A stretch of 37,920 nt of DNA from Bradyrhizobium lablabi. GTDB lineage: Bacteria > Pseudomonadota > Alphaproteobacteria > Rhizobiales > Xanthobacteraceae. Below, piece after piece: positions 1-8,649 of this stretch. A model generated the notes under the pieces. The model ran no database searches. It saw nothing but the letters and a program-made list of their open reading frames with translations, and was not told where the DNA came from. The position numbers were made by a program, and so were the translations under genes. Every line of letters starts with the position of its first letter. Positions within the stretch are counted from its first letter, which is position 1. Location: contig NZ_LLYB01000103.1 of the NCBI RefSeq assembly GCF_001440475.1, forward strand, positions 238 to 38,157, in the 5' to 3' direction.

Positions 1-1
1 G

Positions 2-253
2 TACGCGGTGGCCAAGGCTTGCGACCGTGGTGAGACCACGCGCGAGGATGCCGCCGGTGCCATTCTCTACGCCGCGGAAAAAGCCACGCAATGCGCGCTC
101 GACGCGATCCAGCTCCTCGGCGGCAATGGCTACATCAACGATTACCCGACCGGGCGGCTGCTGCGCGACGCCAAGCTCTACGAGATCGGCGCCGGCACCA
201 GCGAAATCCGTCGCATGCTGATCGGGCGGGAACTGTTCGAAAAGACCGCCTGA
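2..253 (+). CDS. ivd: Isovaleryl-CoA dehydrogenase, C-terminal fragment
   Basis: This is the 3' end of an acyl-CoA dehydrogenase whose frame is open from base 2, so its start lies outside the window. The visible 83 residues are the C-terminal helical domain, with the family segments [12 protein letters not shown] and [20 protein letters not shown]. In medium- and short-chain dehydrogenases the catalytic Glu sits in YEGTS. Here that position reads GAGTS, which is known of isovaleryl-CoA dehydrogenases, where the base comes from another helix. The enzyme oxidises isovaleryl-CoA to 3-methylcrotonyl-CoA with FAD. The next genes carry out the following steps of leucine breakdown, which supports the assignment. 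Confidence 0.88.
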   Translation, partial: YAVAKACDRGETTREDAAGAILYAAEKATQCALDAIQLLGGNGYINDYPTGRLLRDAKLYEIGAGTSEIRRMLIGRELFEKTA

Positions 254-366
254 ACTTCACATCGGGGCGAAGATGGTACAGGCTGTCGCGTCCGCTTCAG
301 TTTCCAGATCCGACCCGTCTTGAAGCCATCTCAACGGCTCTGCAACATTCAGAGAAAATGCCGACC

Positions 367-1971
367 ATGCCGCTTCATTCCACCATCGACCCAAAATCCT
401 CCGAATTTGCCCGCAACGCCGACGTCATGCGTGGCCTGGTGGCGGAGCTTCGCGAGAAACTGAAAGTCGTCTCTGGCGGCGGCGGCGAGGCCTCGCGCAA
501 GCGGCATACCTCACGCGGCAAGATGCTGGCGCGTGAGCGCGTCGACCTGCTGGTCGACCCCGGCACCGCCTTTTTGGAATTGTCGCCGCTCGCCGCCCAC
601 GGCCTCTATGGCGGCGATGTCCATTCGGCCAGCGTCATCACCGGCGTCGGGCGCATTTCGGGCCGCGAATGCGTCATCGTCGCCAACGACGCCACCATCA
701 AGGGCGGCACCTATTATCCGATGACGGTGAAGAAGCACCTGCGCGCGCAGGACATCGCGCGGCAGAACAATCTGCCTTGCGTCTACATGGTCGATTCCGG
801 TGGTGCTTTCCTGCCGATGCAGGATGAGATCTTCCCGGACGAGCGGCATTTCGGCCGCATCTTCTATAACCAGGCGCAGATGTCCTCGATGGGCATCCCG
901 CAGATCGCGATCGTGATGGGTTCCTGCACCGCGGGCGGCGCCTATGTGCCTGCGATGTCGGACGAGAGCATCATCGTGCGCAACCAGGGCACCATCTTCC
1001 TCGGCGGCCCGCCTTTGGTGAAGGCTGCGACCGGCGAGGTGGTTTCGGCGGAAGAACTCGGCGGCGCCGATGTGCATTCCCGCCATTCCGGCGTCACCGA
1101 TCATTACGCGCAGAACGATGCCCATGCGATCGGGATCGCCCGGCGCATCGTCGCGACGTTGAAGCAACCTGCCAGGGCTGCGCTGAACATGCGCGAACCC
1201 CGCGAGCCGCTGTTTCCCGCCGAGGAAATCTACGGCGTGGTGTCCGCCGACGGCAGAAAGCCGTTCGATGTGCACGACATCATCGCGCGGATCGTCGACG
1301 GCTCGGAGTTCGATGAGTTCAAGAAACTCTACGGCACGACGCTGATCTGCGGCTTCGCCCATATCTGGGGCTATCCGGTCGGCATCATCGCCAATAACGG
1401 CATCCTGTTCAGCGAGAGCTCGCTGAAGGGCGCGCACTTCATCGAACTGTGCTGCCAGCGCAATATCCCGCTGGTGTTTTTGCAGAACATCACCGGCTTC
1501 ATGGTCGGCAAGAAATACGAGGCCGGCGGCATCGCGCGCGACGGCGCCAAGCTGGTCACGGCGGTGGCAACCGCCGGCGTGCCGAAATTCACCGTCGTGA
1601 TCGGCGGCTCCTACGGCGCCGGTAATTACGGCATGTCTGGCCGCGCCTATTCTCCGCGCTTCCTGTGGATGTGGCCGAACGCACGCATCTCAGTGATGGG
1701 CGGCGAGCAGGCCTCCATGGTGCTGAGCCAGGTCCGCCGCGATAATATCGAGGCCAAGGGCGAGAGCTGGTCGGCCGAGGACGAGGACAAATTCCGTAGC
1801 CCCATCCGCGCGCAGTATGAAAGCCAGGGCAATCCCTATTACGCCACCGCGCGGCTGTGGGATGACGGCGTGATCGATCCTGCCGACACCCGCCTGGTGC
1901 TTGGCCTTGGATTGTCGGCAGCGGCGAATGCGCCGATCGAACCCACGAAATTCGGCCTGTTCAGGATGTGA
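367..1971 (+). CDS. mccB: Methylcrotonyl-CoA carboxylase, carboxyltransferase (beta) subunit
   Basis: This biotin-dependent carboxyltransferase subunit moves CO2 from carboxybiotin to 3-methylcrotonyl-CoA, giving 3-methylglutaconyl-CoA. From ATG 367 it is 534 residues, normal for the family. A second in-frame ATG at 358 would add three residues, and a purine-rich AGAGAAAA at about 351-358 can serve either. The reading frame is open further upstream, but that part overlaps ivd and does not look like this family. Visible features are the N-terminal [18 protein letters not shown] block, the first oxyanion-hole region [12 protein letters not shown], and the second [18 protein letters not shown]. 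It follows ivd by 113 bases, and its TGA overlaps the mccA start. Confidence 0.95.
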   Translation: MPLHSTIDPKSSEFARNADVMRGLVAELREKLKVVSGGGGEASRKRHTSRGKMLARERVDLLVDPGTAFLELSPLAAHGLYGGDVHSASVITGVGRISGRECVIVANDATIKGGTYYPMTVKKHLRAQDIARQNNLPCVYMVDSGGAFLPMQDEIFPDERHFGRIFYNQAQMSSMGIPQIAIVMGSCTAGGAYVPAMSDESIIVRNQGTIFLGGPPLVKAATGEVVSAEELGGADVHSRHSGVTDHYAQNDAHAIGIARRIVATLKQPARAALNMREPREPLFPAEEIYGVVSADGRKPFDVHDIIARIVDGSEFDEFKKLYGTTLICGFAHIWGYPVGIIANNGILFSESSLKGAHFIELCCQRNIPLVFLQNITGFMVGKKYEAGGIARDGAKLVTAVATAGVPKFTVVIGGSYGAGNYGMSGRAYSPRFLWMWPNARISVMGGEQASMVLSQVRRDNIEAKGESWSAEDEDKFRSPIRAQYESQGNPYYATARLWDDGVIDPADTRLVLGLGLSAAANAPIEPTKFGLFRM

Positions 1972-3980
1972 TGATGGACCGCGCAAAGCTCTACCGGCGT
2001 TTTCGGACACTCCTGATCGCCAACCGCGGCGAGATCGCCTGCCGTGTCATCCGCAGCGCGCGGGCCATGGGCCTGCGCACCGTTGCCGTCTATTCCGAGG
2101 CGGACCGCGACGCCATGCATGTCGCCATGGCCGATGAGGCCGTGTTGCTGGGACCGGCGCGGGCGCGCGACAGCTATCTCAACATCGAACGCGTGATCGA
2201 GGCGGCGCGCCAGACCGGCGCCGAGGCCGTGCATCCCGGCTATGGTTTTCTGTCGGAAAACGCCGAGTTCGCAGACGCGTGTCTGAAAGCCGGATTGGTG
2301 TTCGTCGGACCGACTGCGGAAATGATGACCGCGATGGGCTCAAAATCCGGCTCCAAGGCGCTGATGGAAAAGGCCGGCGTGCCGCTGGTGCCGGGCTATC
2401 ACGGCGAGGCGCAGGACGAGGCGACGCTGGCAAAAGCCGCTGATGCGATCGGCTTCCCCGTACTGGTCAAGGCGTCCGCGGGCGGCGGCGGGCGCGGCAT
2501 GCGCGTGGTGAATTCAGCCGGCGAGCTTTCGGCTGCCATCGTCAGCGCCAAGCGCGAGGCCAAGGCGGCGTTCGGCGACGACCGCATGCTGATCGAAAAG
2601 TTCGTGCAGAATCCCCGGCATATCGAGGTGCAGATCATCGGCGACAGCCATGGCAATCTGCTCTCGCTATGGGAGCGCGAATGCACGCTGCAGCGGCGGC
2701 ACCAGAAGGTAATCGAGGAGGCACCGTCGCCGACGCTCGATGCCAACCAGCGCGAGACGGTGTGCGCCGCCGCGCGCAAGGCGGCCGCCGCCGTGAACTA
2801 TGTCGGCGCCGGCACCATCGAATTCGTCTCCGACGGCAAGGAGGTGTTCTTCATCGAAATGAACACCCGCCTGCAAGTCGAGCATCCCGTGACCGAACTG
2901 ATCACCGGTGTTGACCTCGTCGAATGGCAGTTGCGGGTCGCGTTCGGCGAAAAACTGCCGCTGGGGCAGAACGAGATCAAGCTGAACGGCCACGCCATCG
3001 AGGCGCGGGTCTATGCCGAAAATCCGCAGAAGAACTTTATGCCATCGGTCGGCCGGATCAGGACGTGGCGCACGCCCGATGCCGTCGACGGACTGCGGAT
3101 CGATTCCGGCTATCGCGACGGCGATGCCGTGTCGCCCTACTACGACGCCATGCTTGCAAAAGTCATCGCGTGGGCGCCGACGCGGCAGGCGGCGATCGAG
3201 CGGCTCAACCGCGGGCTGGAAGAGACCGACGTCCGCGGCATCGTCACCAACATCCCGTTCCTGTCGGCGCTGATCACGCATCCGAACGTGCGCGCCAACA
3301 CCATCGACACTGGCTTCATCGAGCGTGAGCTGAAGAAGCTGACGGAAGCCTCCGGCGCGCCCGGCGACCTCGAGCTTTGCGCTGCCGTCGCGGCCATCGT
3401 GAACGACGAGCAGAAGGCGGCGCGCCGGGAAGCGCATTCGCCCTGGCAAACTTTCGGCTGGATGCCGGTCGGACAGCGGCAACGGGTATTTTCGTTCCGC
3501 CAGGGGCAGGGCGCCGAGACCAAGGTGACGCTGCGCTATGGCAATGGGCCATCGACGTTATCGATTGGCAAGCATCAGTTCGTGTTCGCAGTCTCGCCGG
3601 CCGATGACGGCAGTTTCGACCTGACGATCGAAGGGATGAAGTCGCGCGTTACGGCTGTCATCGAAGGGCACGAGCTTTACCTGCGCACCCGCCACGGCCG
3701 CTTTGACCTGCACTGGGTCGATCCGTTCGGCGGCGAGACCGAGGAGCAGGTCGGCGAGGACAAGATCGTGGCGCCGCTGCCGGGCACCGTGGTCGCGCTA
3801 CTGGCCGAAGAGGGGGCGACACTGGAAAAAGGCGCGGCGATCCTGACGCTGGAAGTCATGAAGATGGAGCAGACGCTCCGCGCGCCCTTTGCCGGCGTGT
3901 TGAAGAAGATCAGGTGCAAGGTCGGCGATATCGTCGGCGAAGGCGTCGAGCTGGCCGAAGTCGAACCGGCGGCATCATGA
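1971..3980 (+). CDS. mccA: Methylcrotonyl-CoA carboxylase, biotin carboxylase/biotin carrier (alpha) subunit
   Basis: This 669-residue subunit carboxylates its own biotin with ATP and bicarbonate. The N-terminal biotin carboxylase part begins LLIANRGEIACRVIR and contains the ATP-grasp glycine loop KASAGGGGRGMR and the catalytic stretch EMNTRLQVEHPVTE. A middle BT-type domain follows. The C-terminal biotinyl domain has the EVMKME motif, with the biotinylated lysine at about residue 631. Three consecutive start codons (GTG 1968, ATG 1971, ATG 1974) lie across the mccB stop. ATG 1971 gives an ATGA overlap and is preferred. Pairing with mccB and hmgL favours methylcrotonyl-CoA over acetyl-, propionyl- or geranyl-CoA as substrate. 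Confidence 0.95.
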   Translation: MMDRAKLYRRFRTLLIANRGEIACRVIRSARAMGLRTVAVYSEADRDAMHVAMADEAVLLGPARARDSYLNIERVIEAARQTGAEAVHPGYGFLSENAEFADACLKAGLVFVGPTAEMMTAMGSKSGSKALMEKAGVPLVPGYHGEAQDEATLAKAADAIGFPVLVKASAGGGGRGMRVVNSAGELSAAIVSAKREAKAAFGDDRMLIEKFVQNPRHIEVQIIGDSHGNLLSLWERECTLQRRHQKVIEEAPSPTLDANQRETVCAAARKAAAAVNYVGAGTIEFVSDGKEVFFIEMNTRLQVEHPVTELITGVDLVEWQLRVAFGEKLPLGQNEIKLNGHAIEARVYAENPQKNFMPSVGRIRTWRTPDAVDGLRIDSGYRDGDAVSPYYDAMLAKVIAWAPTRQAAIERLNRGLEETDVRGIVTNIPFLSALITHPNVRANTIDTGFIERELKKLTEASGAPGDLELCAAVAAIVNDEQKAARREAHSPWQTFGWMPVGQRQRVFSFRQGQGAETKVTLRYGNGPSTLSIGKHQFVFAVSPADDGSFDLTIEGMKSRVTAVIEGHELYLRTRHGRFDLHWVDPFGGETEEQVGEDKIVAPLPGTVVALLAEEGATLEKGAAILTLEVMKMEQTLRAPFAGVLKKIRCKVGDIVGEGVELAEVEPAAS

Positions 3981-4888
3981 GCGATACCGTCCACATCGTC
4001 GAAGTCGGCCCGCGTGACGGGCTGCAGAACGAGAAGACGCCAATCAGCGTCGCCGATCGGATCACCTTCGTCGAGGCGTTGATCGCCGCCGGGCTCAAGG
4101 CAGTGGAGGTCGGCGCGTTCGTTTCGCCCAAGGCTATTCCGCAGATGGTCGGGTCGGCCGACGTGTTGCGTGGCGTTAGCCATCATACGGAATGCGAATT
4201 GCCGGTGCTGGTGCCGAACGAGAAGGGCTACGAGGCTTCACAGGCCGCGGGCGCGAAACTGATCGCGGTATTCGCCGCGGCATCGGAAGGCTTTTCCCGC
4301 GCCAACATCAACTGCTCGATCGAGGAATCCATCGAGCGGTTCAGGCCGGTGCTGGCCCGCGCCAAGGCCGACGGCGTCCGCGTGCGCGGCTATATCTCCA
4401 CCGTGCTCGGCTGCCCCTATGAGGGCGAGATCAAGCCGCAGGCGGTGGTTGATGTCGCCAAAGTTCTATGGGACCTCGGCTGCTACGAAATCTCGCTCGG
4501 CGACACTATCGGCGTCGGTACGCCCGTGAAGGCGCGACAGCTATTGCGCGCCGTCGCCGGCCACGTGCCGATGGCCAATCTCGCCATGCATTTCCACGAC
4601 ACCTACGGCCAAGCGCTCGCCAATCTCTATGCCGGCATGGAGGAGGGCTGCCGCGTGATCGATTCCGCCGCCGGCGGTCTCGGCGGCTGCCCCTATGCCC
4701 CCGGCGCGACGGGTAACGTCGCGACGGAGGATGTCGTCTACATGCTCGAAGGCATGGGCATTGCGACCGGCGTCGATATGGCAAAACTGGTCGCGGCGAC
4801 CAACGTGGTGAGCGGGTTGATCGGCCGTCTACCGGTCAGCCGCGTCGCGGCGGCGCTGAATGCGAAGAAGGCCGCCGGCAAGGCATGA
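3977..4888 (+). CDS. hmgL: Hydroxymethylglutaryl-CoA lyase
   Basis: This 303-residue TIM-barrel lyase cleaves HMG-CoA to acetyl-CoA and acetoacetate, the last step of leucine breakdown. It begins MSDTVHIVEVGPRDGLQNEK, where the R-D pair of GPRDGLQNE is catalytic and metal-binding in the family. HFHDTYGQALAN supplies metal-binding histidines, and AAGGLGGCPYAPGATGN carries the signature cysteine. The frame is open for 63 bases upstream, but ATG 3977 overlaps the mccA TGA as ATGA and matches the family N-terminus. The same ATGA arrangement joins its own stop to the next small gene. Confidence 0.95.
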   Translation: MSDTVHIVEVGPRDGLQNEKTPISVADRITFVEALIAAGLKAVEVGAFVSPKAIPQMVGSADVLRGVSHHTECELPVLVPNEKGYEASQAAGAKLIAVFAAASEGFSRANINCSIEESIERFRPVLARAKADGVRVRGYISTVLGCPYEGEIKPQAVVDVAKVLWDLGCYEISLGDTIGVGTPVKARQLLRAVAGHVPMANLAMHFHDTYGQALANLYAGMEEGCRVIDSAAGGLGGCPYAPGATGNVATEDVVYMLEGMGIATGVDMAKLVAATNVVSGLIGRLPVSRVAAALNAKKAAGKA

Positions 4889-5304
4889 CGCGGAGGGTAA
4901 GGACGTTAGCGGCGATAGCCGCTACGATGACTGCCCTGCTGGTACTCCTGTCCTATGTCGATTCCGCTTACGATTGGGAGAATGCGGTCGGACTGTGCCA
5001 GGTACCGGTGAAGAGCGTTACGCCCGATCCAAATGGCAAACTCTCCGCGGTCGTATTCGAAGTATACTGCGGGCCGATACCGCCATTGAATACGCATGTA
5101 AGTCTGGTCCCGAACGGCCGGACGTTTTCTCGAAAGCGTAACGTCGACTTCCTGGTACTGGATGGAAGTCATGACCTGAAGATTCAATGGGCCGCAGATT
5201 CCACGCTGGACATTCGCTTGCCTGCACTCGCTAAAGCATTCAAGCGCGAAACCCGGGTAGGGCAGGTGACAGTGAATTACACACCGGCTCTGTGGGGCGA
5301 GTAG
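4885..5304 (+). CDS. Small exported protein of unknown function, coupled to hmgL
   Basis: I do not recognise this 139-residue protein. Residues 7-27 form one hydrophobic segment (LAAIAATMTALLVLLSYVDSA), fitting a signal peptide or N-terminal anchor. The rest is predicted periplasmic, with two cysteines (in GLCQV and VYCGP) and a beta-rich look. The ATG overlaps the hmgL stop as ATGA, so it is probably translated with the leucine operon. Its codon use looks less GC-biased than that of hmgL, with many A/T third positions, so it may be a later addition to the operon end. No enzyme motif is visible, and a direct role in leucine catabolism is not implied. Confidence 0.65.
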   Translation: MTRRVRTLAAIAATMTALLVLLSYVDSAYDWENAVGLCQVPVKSVTPDPNGKLSAVVFEVYCGPIPPLNTHVSLVPNGRTFSRKRNVDFLVLDGSHDLKIQWAADSTLDIRLPALAKAFKRETRVGQVTVNYTPALWGE

Positions 5305-5318
5305 ACCGGGCCTTTCGG

Positions 5319-5344
5319 CGCCGCCACGAACACGCGTGGCGGCG
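5319..5344. terminator. GC-rich hairpin between convergent genes
   Basis: A perfect 10-bp stem (CGCCGCCACG at 5319-5328, CGTGGCGGCG at 5335-5344) with a 6-base loop lies between the convergent ends at 5304 and 5368. There is no strong T tract on either side, so it may be a bidirectional stop or a 3'-end stabiliser. Confidence 0.45.
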
Positions 5345-5367
5345 ACGTTGACTGCCAAGTAGACCGC

Positions 5368-6294
5368 TTACGCGGCCTTCAGGCCGACATTCGGCAGCAC
5401 CGGCCGGTTCTTCAGCGCTTTCGCCATCATCGCCTCGACCTCGGCCTTCTCTTGCGGCAGCAGCGCCAGCCGCGGCGGGCGGGTCAGCGCGGTGCCGCGG
5501 CCCATGATGTGCTCGCACAGCTTGATGCACTGGACGAGGTCCGGACGGGCGTCGAGGTGCAATAGCGGCATGAACCACTCGTACAGCGGCATCGCCTCGG
5601 CATAGCGTCCGGCCTTGGCAAGGCGGAACAGCGTCTCGCCTTCACGCGGGAAGGCGTTCGACATGCCCGACACCCAGCCCACGGCGCCCATGGCGACGCT
5701 CTCGACGATGACGTCGTCGAGGCCGGCGAACAGGACGAAGCGGTCGCCGACCATGTTGCGGGTGTCGATGAAGCGCCGCGTGTCACCGGAAGAATCCTTG
5801 AAGCAGACGACGGTTTCGACGTCGGCGAGCGAAGCCAGAATGTCCGGCGTCACGTCGTTCTTGTAGATCGGCGGATTGTTGTAGAGCATCACAGGCAGAT
5901 CAGTCGCGCTGGCGACCGAGCGAAAATGCGCGGCGGTTTCATGCGGCTTGGAGGAATAGACCAGCGCCGGCATCACCATCACGCCGTCGATGCCGACACG
6001 CGCCGCTTCCTTGGCGGTCTCGACGGCAAAGGCTGTGGTGAACTCGGCGATGCCGCACAGCACGGGGACGCGGCCGGCGGCGACGGACTTGGCCGTCTCC
6101 ATGATGGCGATCTTTTCCTTGCGCTCCAGCGAGGTGTTCTCGCCGACGGAGCCGCAGACGATCAGTCCGGAAACGCCGTCGCGGATCAGGCCGTCCATGA
6201 CCTTGGCGGTTGCGTCGATATTGAGCGACAGGTCGTCATTGAATTGCGTGGTAACGGCCGGAAAGACGCCTTCCCAGGAAATGCGTGGGCTCAT
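5368..6294 (-). CDS. DapA/NanA-superfamily class I aldolase or dehydratase
   Basis: This 308-residue TIM-barrel enzyme belongs to the dihydrodipicolinate synthase/N-acetylneuraminate lyase superfamily. The Schiff-base lysine is Lys166 (CFKDSSGD) and the catalytic tyrosine is Tyr138 (MLYNNPP). The carboxylate-binding loop reads GSVGEN (residues 48-53). True DapA has a TTGE motif there, so Val50 replaces a hydroxyl residue and lysine synthesis is unlikely. The ATG at 6294 has a TTGGAG ribosome site upstream. It is last in a minus-strand dctQ-dctM-dctP-lyase unit controlled, by context, by the divergent FCD regulator. It probably breaks down the imported substrate, such as a keto-deoxy sugar acid or hydroxyproline-derived compound. 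The exact substrate cannot be read from the sequence. Confidence 0.85.
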   Translation of the reverse strand: MSPRISWEGVFPAVTTQFNDDLSLNIDATAKVMDGLIRDGVSGLIVCGSVGENTSLERKEKIAIMETAKSVAAGRVPVLCGIAEFTTAFAVETAKEAARVGIDGVMVMPALVYSSKPHETAAHFRSVASATDLPVMLYNNPPIYKNDVTPDILASLADVETVVCFKDSSGDTRRFIDTRNMVGDRFVLFAGLDDVIVESVAMGAVGWVSGMSNAFPREGETLFRLAKAGRYAEAMPLYEWFMPLLHLDARPDLVQCIKLCEHIMGRGTALTRPPRLALLPQEKAEVEAMMAKALKNRPVLPNVGLKAA

Positions 6295-6319
6295 TTGTTT
6301 GGCTCCAATTGGAATAGTG

Positions 6320-6344
6320 CCGGCGGATTGTCAAAATCCGCCGG
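6320..6344. other. Intercistronic hairpin between dctP and the lyase gene
   Basis: A perfect 10-bp inverted repeat (CCGGCGGATT at 6320-6329, AATCCGCCGG at 6335-6344) with a 5-base loop sits in the 78-base gap between dctP and the downstream lyase gene. On the transcribed minus strand no T run follows it. A role as a 3' stabiliser of the dctP message or a partial attenuator fits better than full termination. Confidence 0.5.
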
Positions 6345-6372
6345 GGTTTTGGCTTGAAAACGATGGATGGGA

Positions 6373-7356
6373 TCAGAGCGTCGCGCCGACCTTTCGCAGT
6401 TCGGCGAGGACCGGGGCCTTGGGCAGCCAGAGCTTGTCGAACTCGGCAATGACGGCCTCGGTATCCTTGGCGTCGACCTGGCGGATCGGGATCGGCGCGT
6501 TCTTGAAATTCTCGATCAGCTTCGGCTCATTGCCGGCGAGTTCATCGATCTGCGCGTCGAGCGTCGATTTCACCGTCTTGGTGATCAGCTCGCGATCGGC
6601 CGCCGGCAGCGACTGCCAGACGCGGCCGGAGACGACGGCGGCCATCGGCATGAAGACGGCGTTCATCTGCAGGATCACTTTCGACACCTTGTCGAAACGC
6701 TGGTTCCAGGAGAACTCCAGGTCCGCTTCGAGGCCGTTGACCTGGCCGTTCGCCATGGCATCGAACACCTGCGGCGTCGGGATCGGCGTCGGCGCCGCGC
6801 CCAGCGACGAATAGAAATCGCGATAGACCGGCGTCGGGTTGATGCGCAGCTTCATGCCCTTGATGTCGGCTAATGACGCCAGGTCCTTGGATGAGAACAC
6901 CGCGCGCATGCCGGTGATGCCCCAGCCGAGGCCGATCGTGCCGGTTTCCTGCGGCAGCACGTCGAACAGCTTGATCGCCGCCGGATGGCGGACGAATTTC
7001 GCCACCGAAGGCGTCGAGCGCACGATATAGGGCGCGTTGATCGCGGCGATATGCGGCACCCGCGAGCCGAGCTCGGCCGCCTGGATGAAGCCCATGTCGA
7101 GCGCGCCGGACTGCAATTGCTGCATCATCGCCGGCTCGTTGCCGAGCTGGCCGGAATGAAACACCGTCATGGTCAGGCGGCCGTTGGTGGCCGCCTTGAG
7201 ATCGTCGCCGAGCTTCAGCGCCGCCTTGTTCCAGGAATGGCCGTTGGGCGTGATCAGGCCGAGGCGAAACTCCTTGGCCTGAGCGAGCGCCAGCGACGGC
7301 GCGAACAGCGGCACGGCCGCGCTGGCGGCAAGGAAGCGGCGACGGGAAAGCGACAT
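6373..7356 (-). CDS. dctP: TRAP transporter substrate-binding protein (DctP family), first set
   Basis: This 327-residue periplasmic solute receptor would hand substrate to the DctQ-DctM permease. The N-terminus MSLSRRRFLAAS carries a twin-arginine type S-R-R-x-F-L motif followed by a hydrophobic stretch and an ALAQA cleavage region, so Tat export is likely. The body has the DctP fold order, including GQLGNEPAMMQQLQSGALDM and the GMKLRINPTPVYRDFYSSLG segment, whose arginine is the usual carboxylate clamp in the family. AAGGAG lies 9 bases before ATG 7356. It lies 27 bases downstream of dctM, giving Q-M-P order rather than the more usual P-Q-M. Confidence 0.9.
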   Translation of the reverse strand: MSLSRRRFLAASAAVPLFAPSLALAQAKEFRLGLITPNGHSWNKAALKLGDDLKAATNGRLTMTVFHSGQLGNEPAMMQQLQSGALDMGFIQAAELGSRVPHIAAINAPYIVRSTPSVAKFVRHPAAIKLFDVLPQETGTIGLGWGITGMRAVFSSKDLASLADIKGMKLRINPTPVYRDFYSSLGAAPTPIPTPQVFDAMANGQVNGLEADLEFSWNQRFDKVSKVILQMNAVFMPMAAVVSGRVWQSLPAADRELITKTVKSTLDAQIDELAGNEPKLIENFKNAPIPIRQVDAKDTEAVIAEFDKLWLPKAPVLAELRKVGATL

Positions 7357-7383
7357 GGCGAAGGGCTCCTTGAGGGTTTGAAC

Positions 7384-8649
7384 CTACTTGATGAGGACGA
7401 GGGAGAGGGACGGGTAGAGCGAGAGCAGCACCAGCAGGATGCAGGAGATGCCGAACAGGGGCAGCGTCACCATGAACATCTTGCCGGGCTTGGCGCCGGT
7501 CACCGCAGCCGCGACGAAGAAGCAAAGGCCGACCGGGGGCGAGAGCAATCCGAGCACCAGATTGATCACCACGACGACACCGAACTGGCGCGGATCGATG
7601 TGATAGATCTCGGTCGCGACCGGCAGCAGAATCGGCACCGTCATGATCAGGCCGGGGATGCCGTCGATGACGGTGCCGATGATCAGCAGGATCACGTTGC
7701 AAAGCAGCATGAAGCTGACCGGATCCTTGGCCACCGACTGGATCCAGCTTGCCGTTTCCTGCGGCACCTTGCCGAAGATCAGCACCCAGGAGAACACGGC
7801 GGCGGCTGCGACCAGGAACAGCACGATGGCCGAATAGATGCCGGCGCGCAGCATCATCTGCGGCAATTGCGAGAACTCGAACTCCTTGGTCCAGAATTTG
7901 CCGATGAGAGCGGCGGCGACTGCGCCGACGGCGGCGGATTCCGTCGCGTTGGCGAGCCCGCCCAAAATGCTGCCGACGATCACGATGGGGATCAGCAGCG
8001 TCGGCGATGTCCGCAGGATCGTCGCAACCCGCTGCCGCGGGGTCTGATAATCGGCCTTGGGATAATTGTAGATGTATCCCATCAGCGCGATGACGATGCA
8101 GAACATCGCCGTCAGGATCACGCCCGGCACGATGCCGGCAATCAGCATGTCGCTGACTGATACTTGCGCCAGCACGCTGTAGACGACGAACATCACCGAT
8201 GGCGGAATGATCGGCCCGAGCATGCCGCCATAGGCGGTCAGCCCTGCCGCAAAGGTCTTGTCGTAACCCTTCTTCTCCATCTCCGGGACCATGATCTGCG
8301 CCATGATCGCGACCTGCGCGGTGGCCGAGCCGAGGATGGAGGAGATGAACATGTTGGCGAGGATGTTGACGTAGGCCAGCCCACCCTTCAGCGAGCCGAC
8401 AAAGGCCATCGCCATGTCGACGATACGCCGCGTGATGCCGCCGCCGTTCATGATCTCGCCGATCAGGATGAAGAGGGGAATGGCAATCAGGCCGTAGCTG
8501 TCGACGCCGCCGAACAGTTGCAGCGGATAGGACTGGAACAGCACCGGATTGCCTGATGCAATGATGTAGACGAACCCGGCAAGGCAGAGACAAAGCCCGA
8601 TCGGCACGCCGACCAGCATGATCGCGATAAAGGCAGCCGACGTGATCAT
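7384..8649 (-). CDS. dctM: TRAP transporter large permease (DctM family), first set
   Basis: This 421-residue polytopic inner-membrane protein is the sodium-coupled transport subunit of a tripartite TRAP system. It starts MITSAAFIAIMLVGVPIGL and is hydrophobic throughout. Family segments include PLFILIGEIMNGGGITRR, the GGMLGPIIPPSVMF loop, and the late LGLLSPPVGLCFFV. The frame is open upstream to 9075, but ATG 8649 overlaps the dctQ stop as ATGA and matches the family N-terminus. Confidence 0.93.
   Translation of the reverse strand: MITSAAFIAIMLVGVPIGLCLCLAGFVYIIASGNPVLFQSYPLQLFGGVDSYGLIAIPLFILIGEIMNGGGITRRIVDMAMAFVGSLKGGLAYVNILANMFISSILGSATAQVAIMAQIMVPEMEKKGYDKTFAAGLTAYGGMLGPIIPPSVMFVVYSVLAQVSVSDMLIAGIVPGVILTAMFCIVIALMGYIYNYPKADYQTPRQRVATILRTSPTLLIPIVIVGSILGGLANATESAAVGAVAAALIGKFWTKEFEFSQLPQMMLRAGIYSAIVLFLVAAAAVFSWVLIFGKVPQETASWIQSVAKDPVSFMLLCNVILLIIGTVIDGIPGLIMTVPILLPVATEIYHIDPRQFGVVVVINLVLGLLSPPVGLCFFVAAAVTGAKPGKMFMVTLPLFGISCILLVLLSLYPSLSLVLIK

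Noticed and set aside
3914..3976. Upstream extension of hmgL
   Set aside because: It lies inside mccA. The family N-terminus begins at ATG 3977, which forms an ATGA overlap.
6985..8160. 391-codon plus-strand frame opposite dctM/dctP
   Set aside because: The product is rich in His, Asp, Gln and Arg without motifs, and both real genes on the other strand are well supported.
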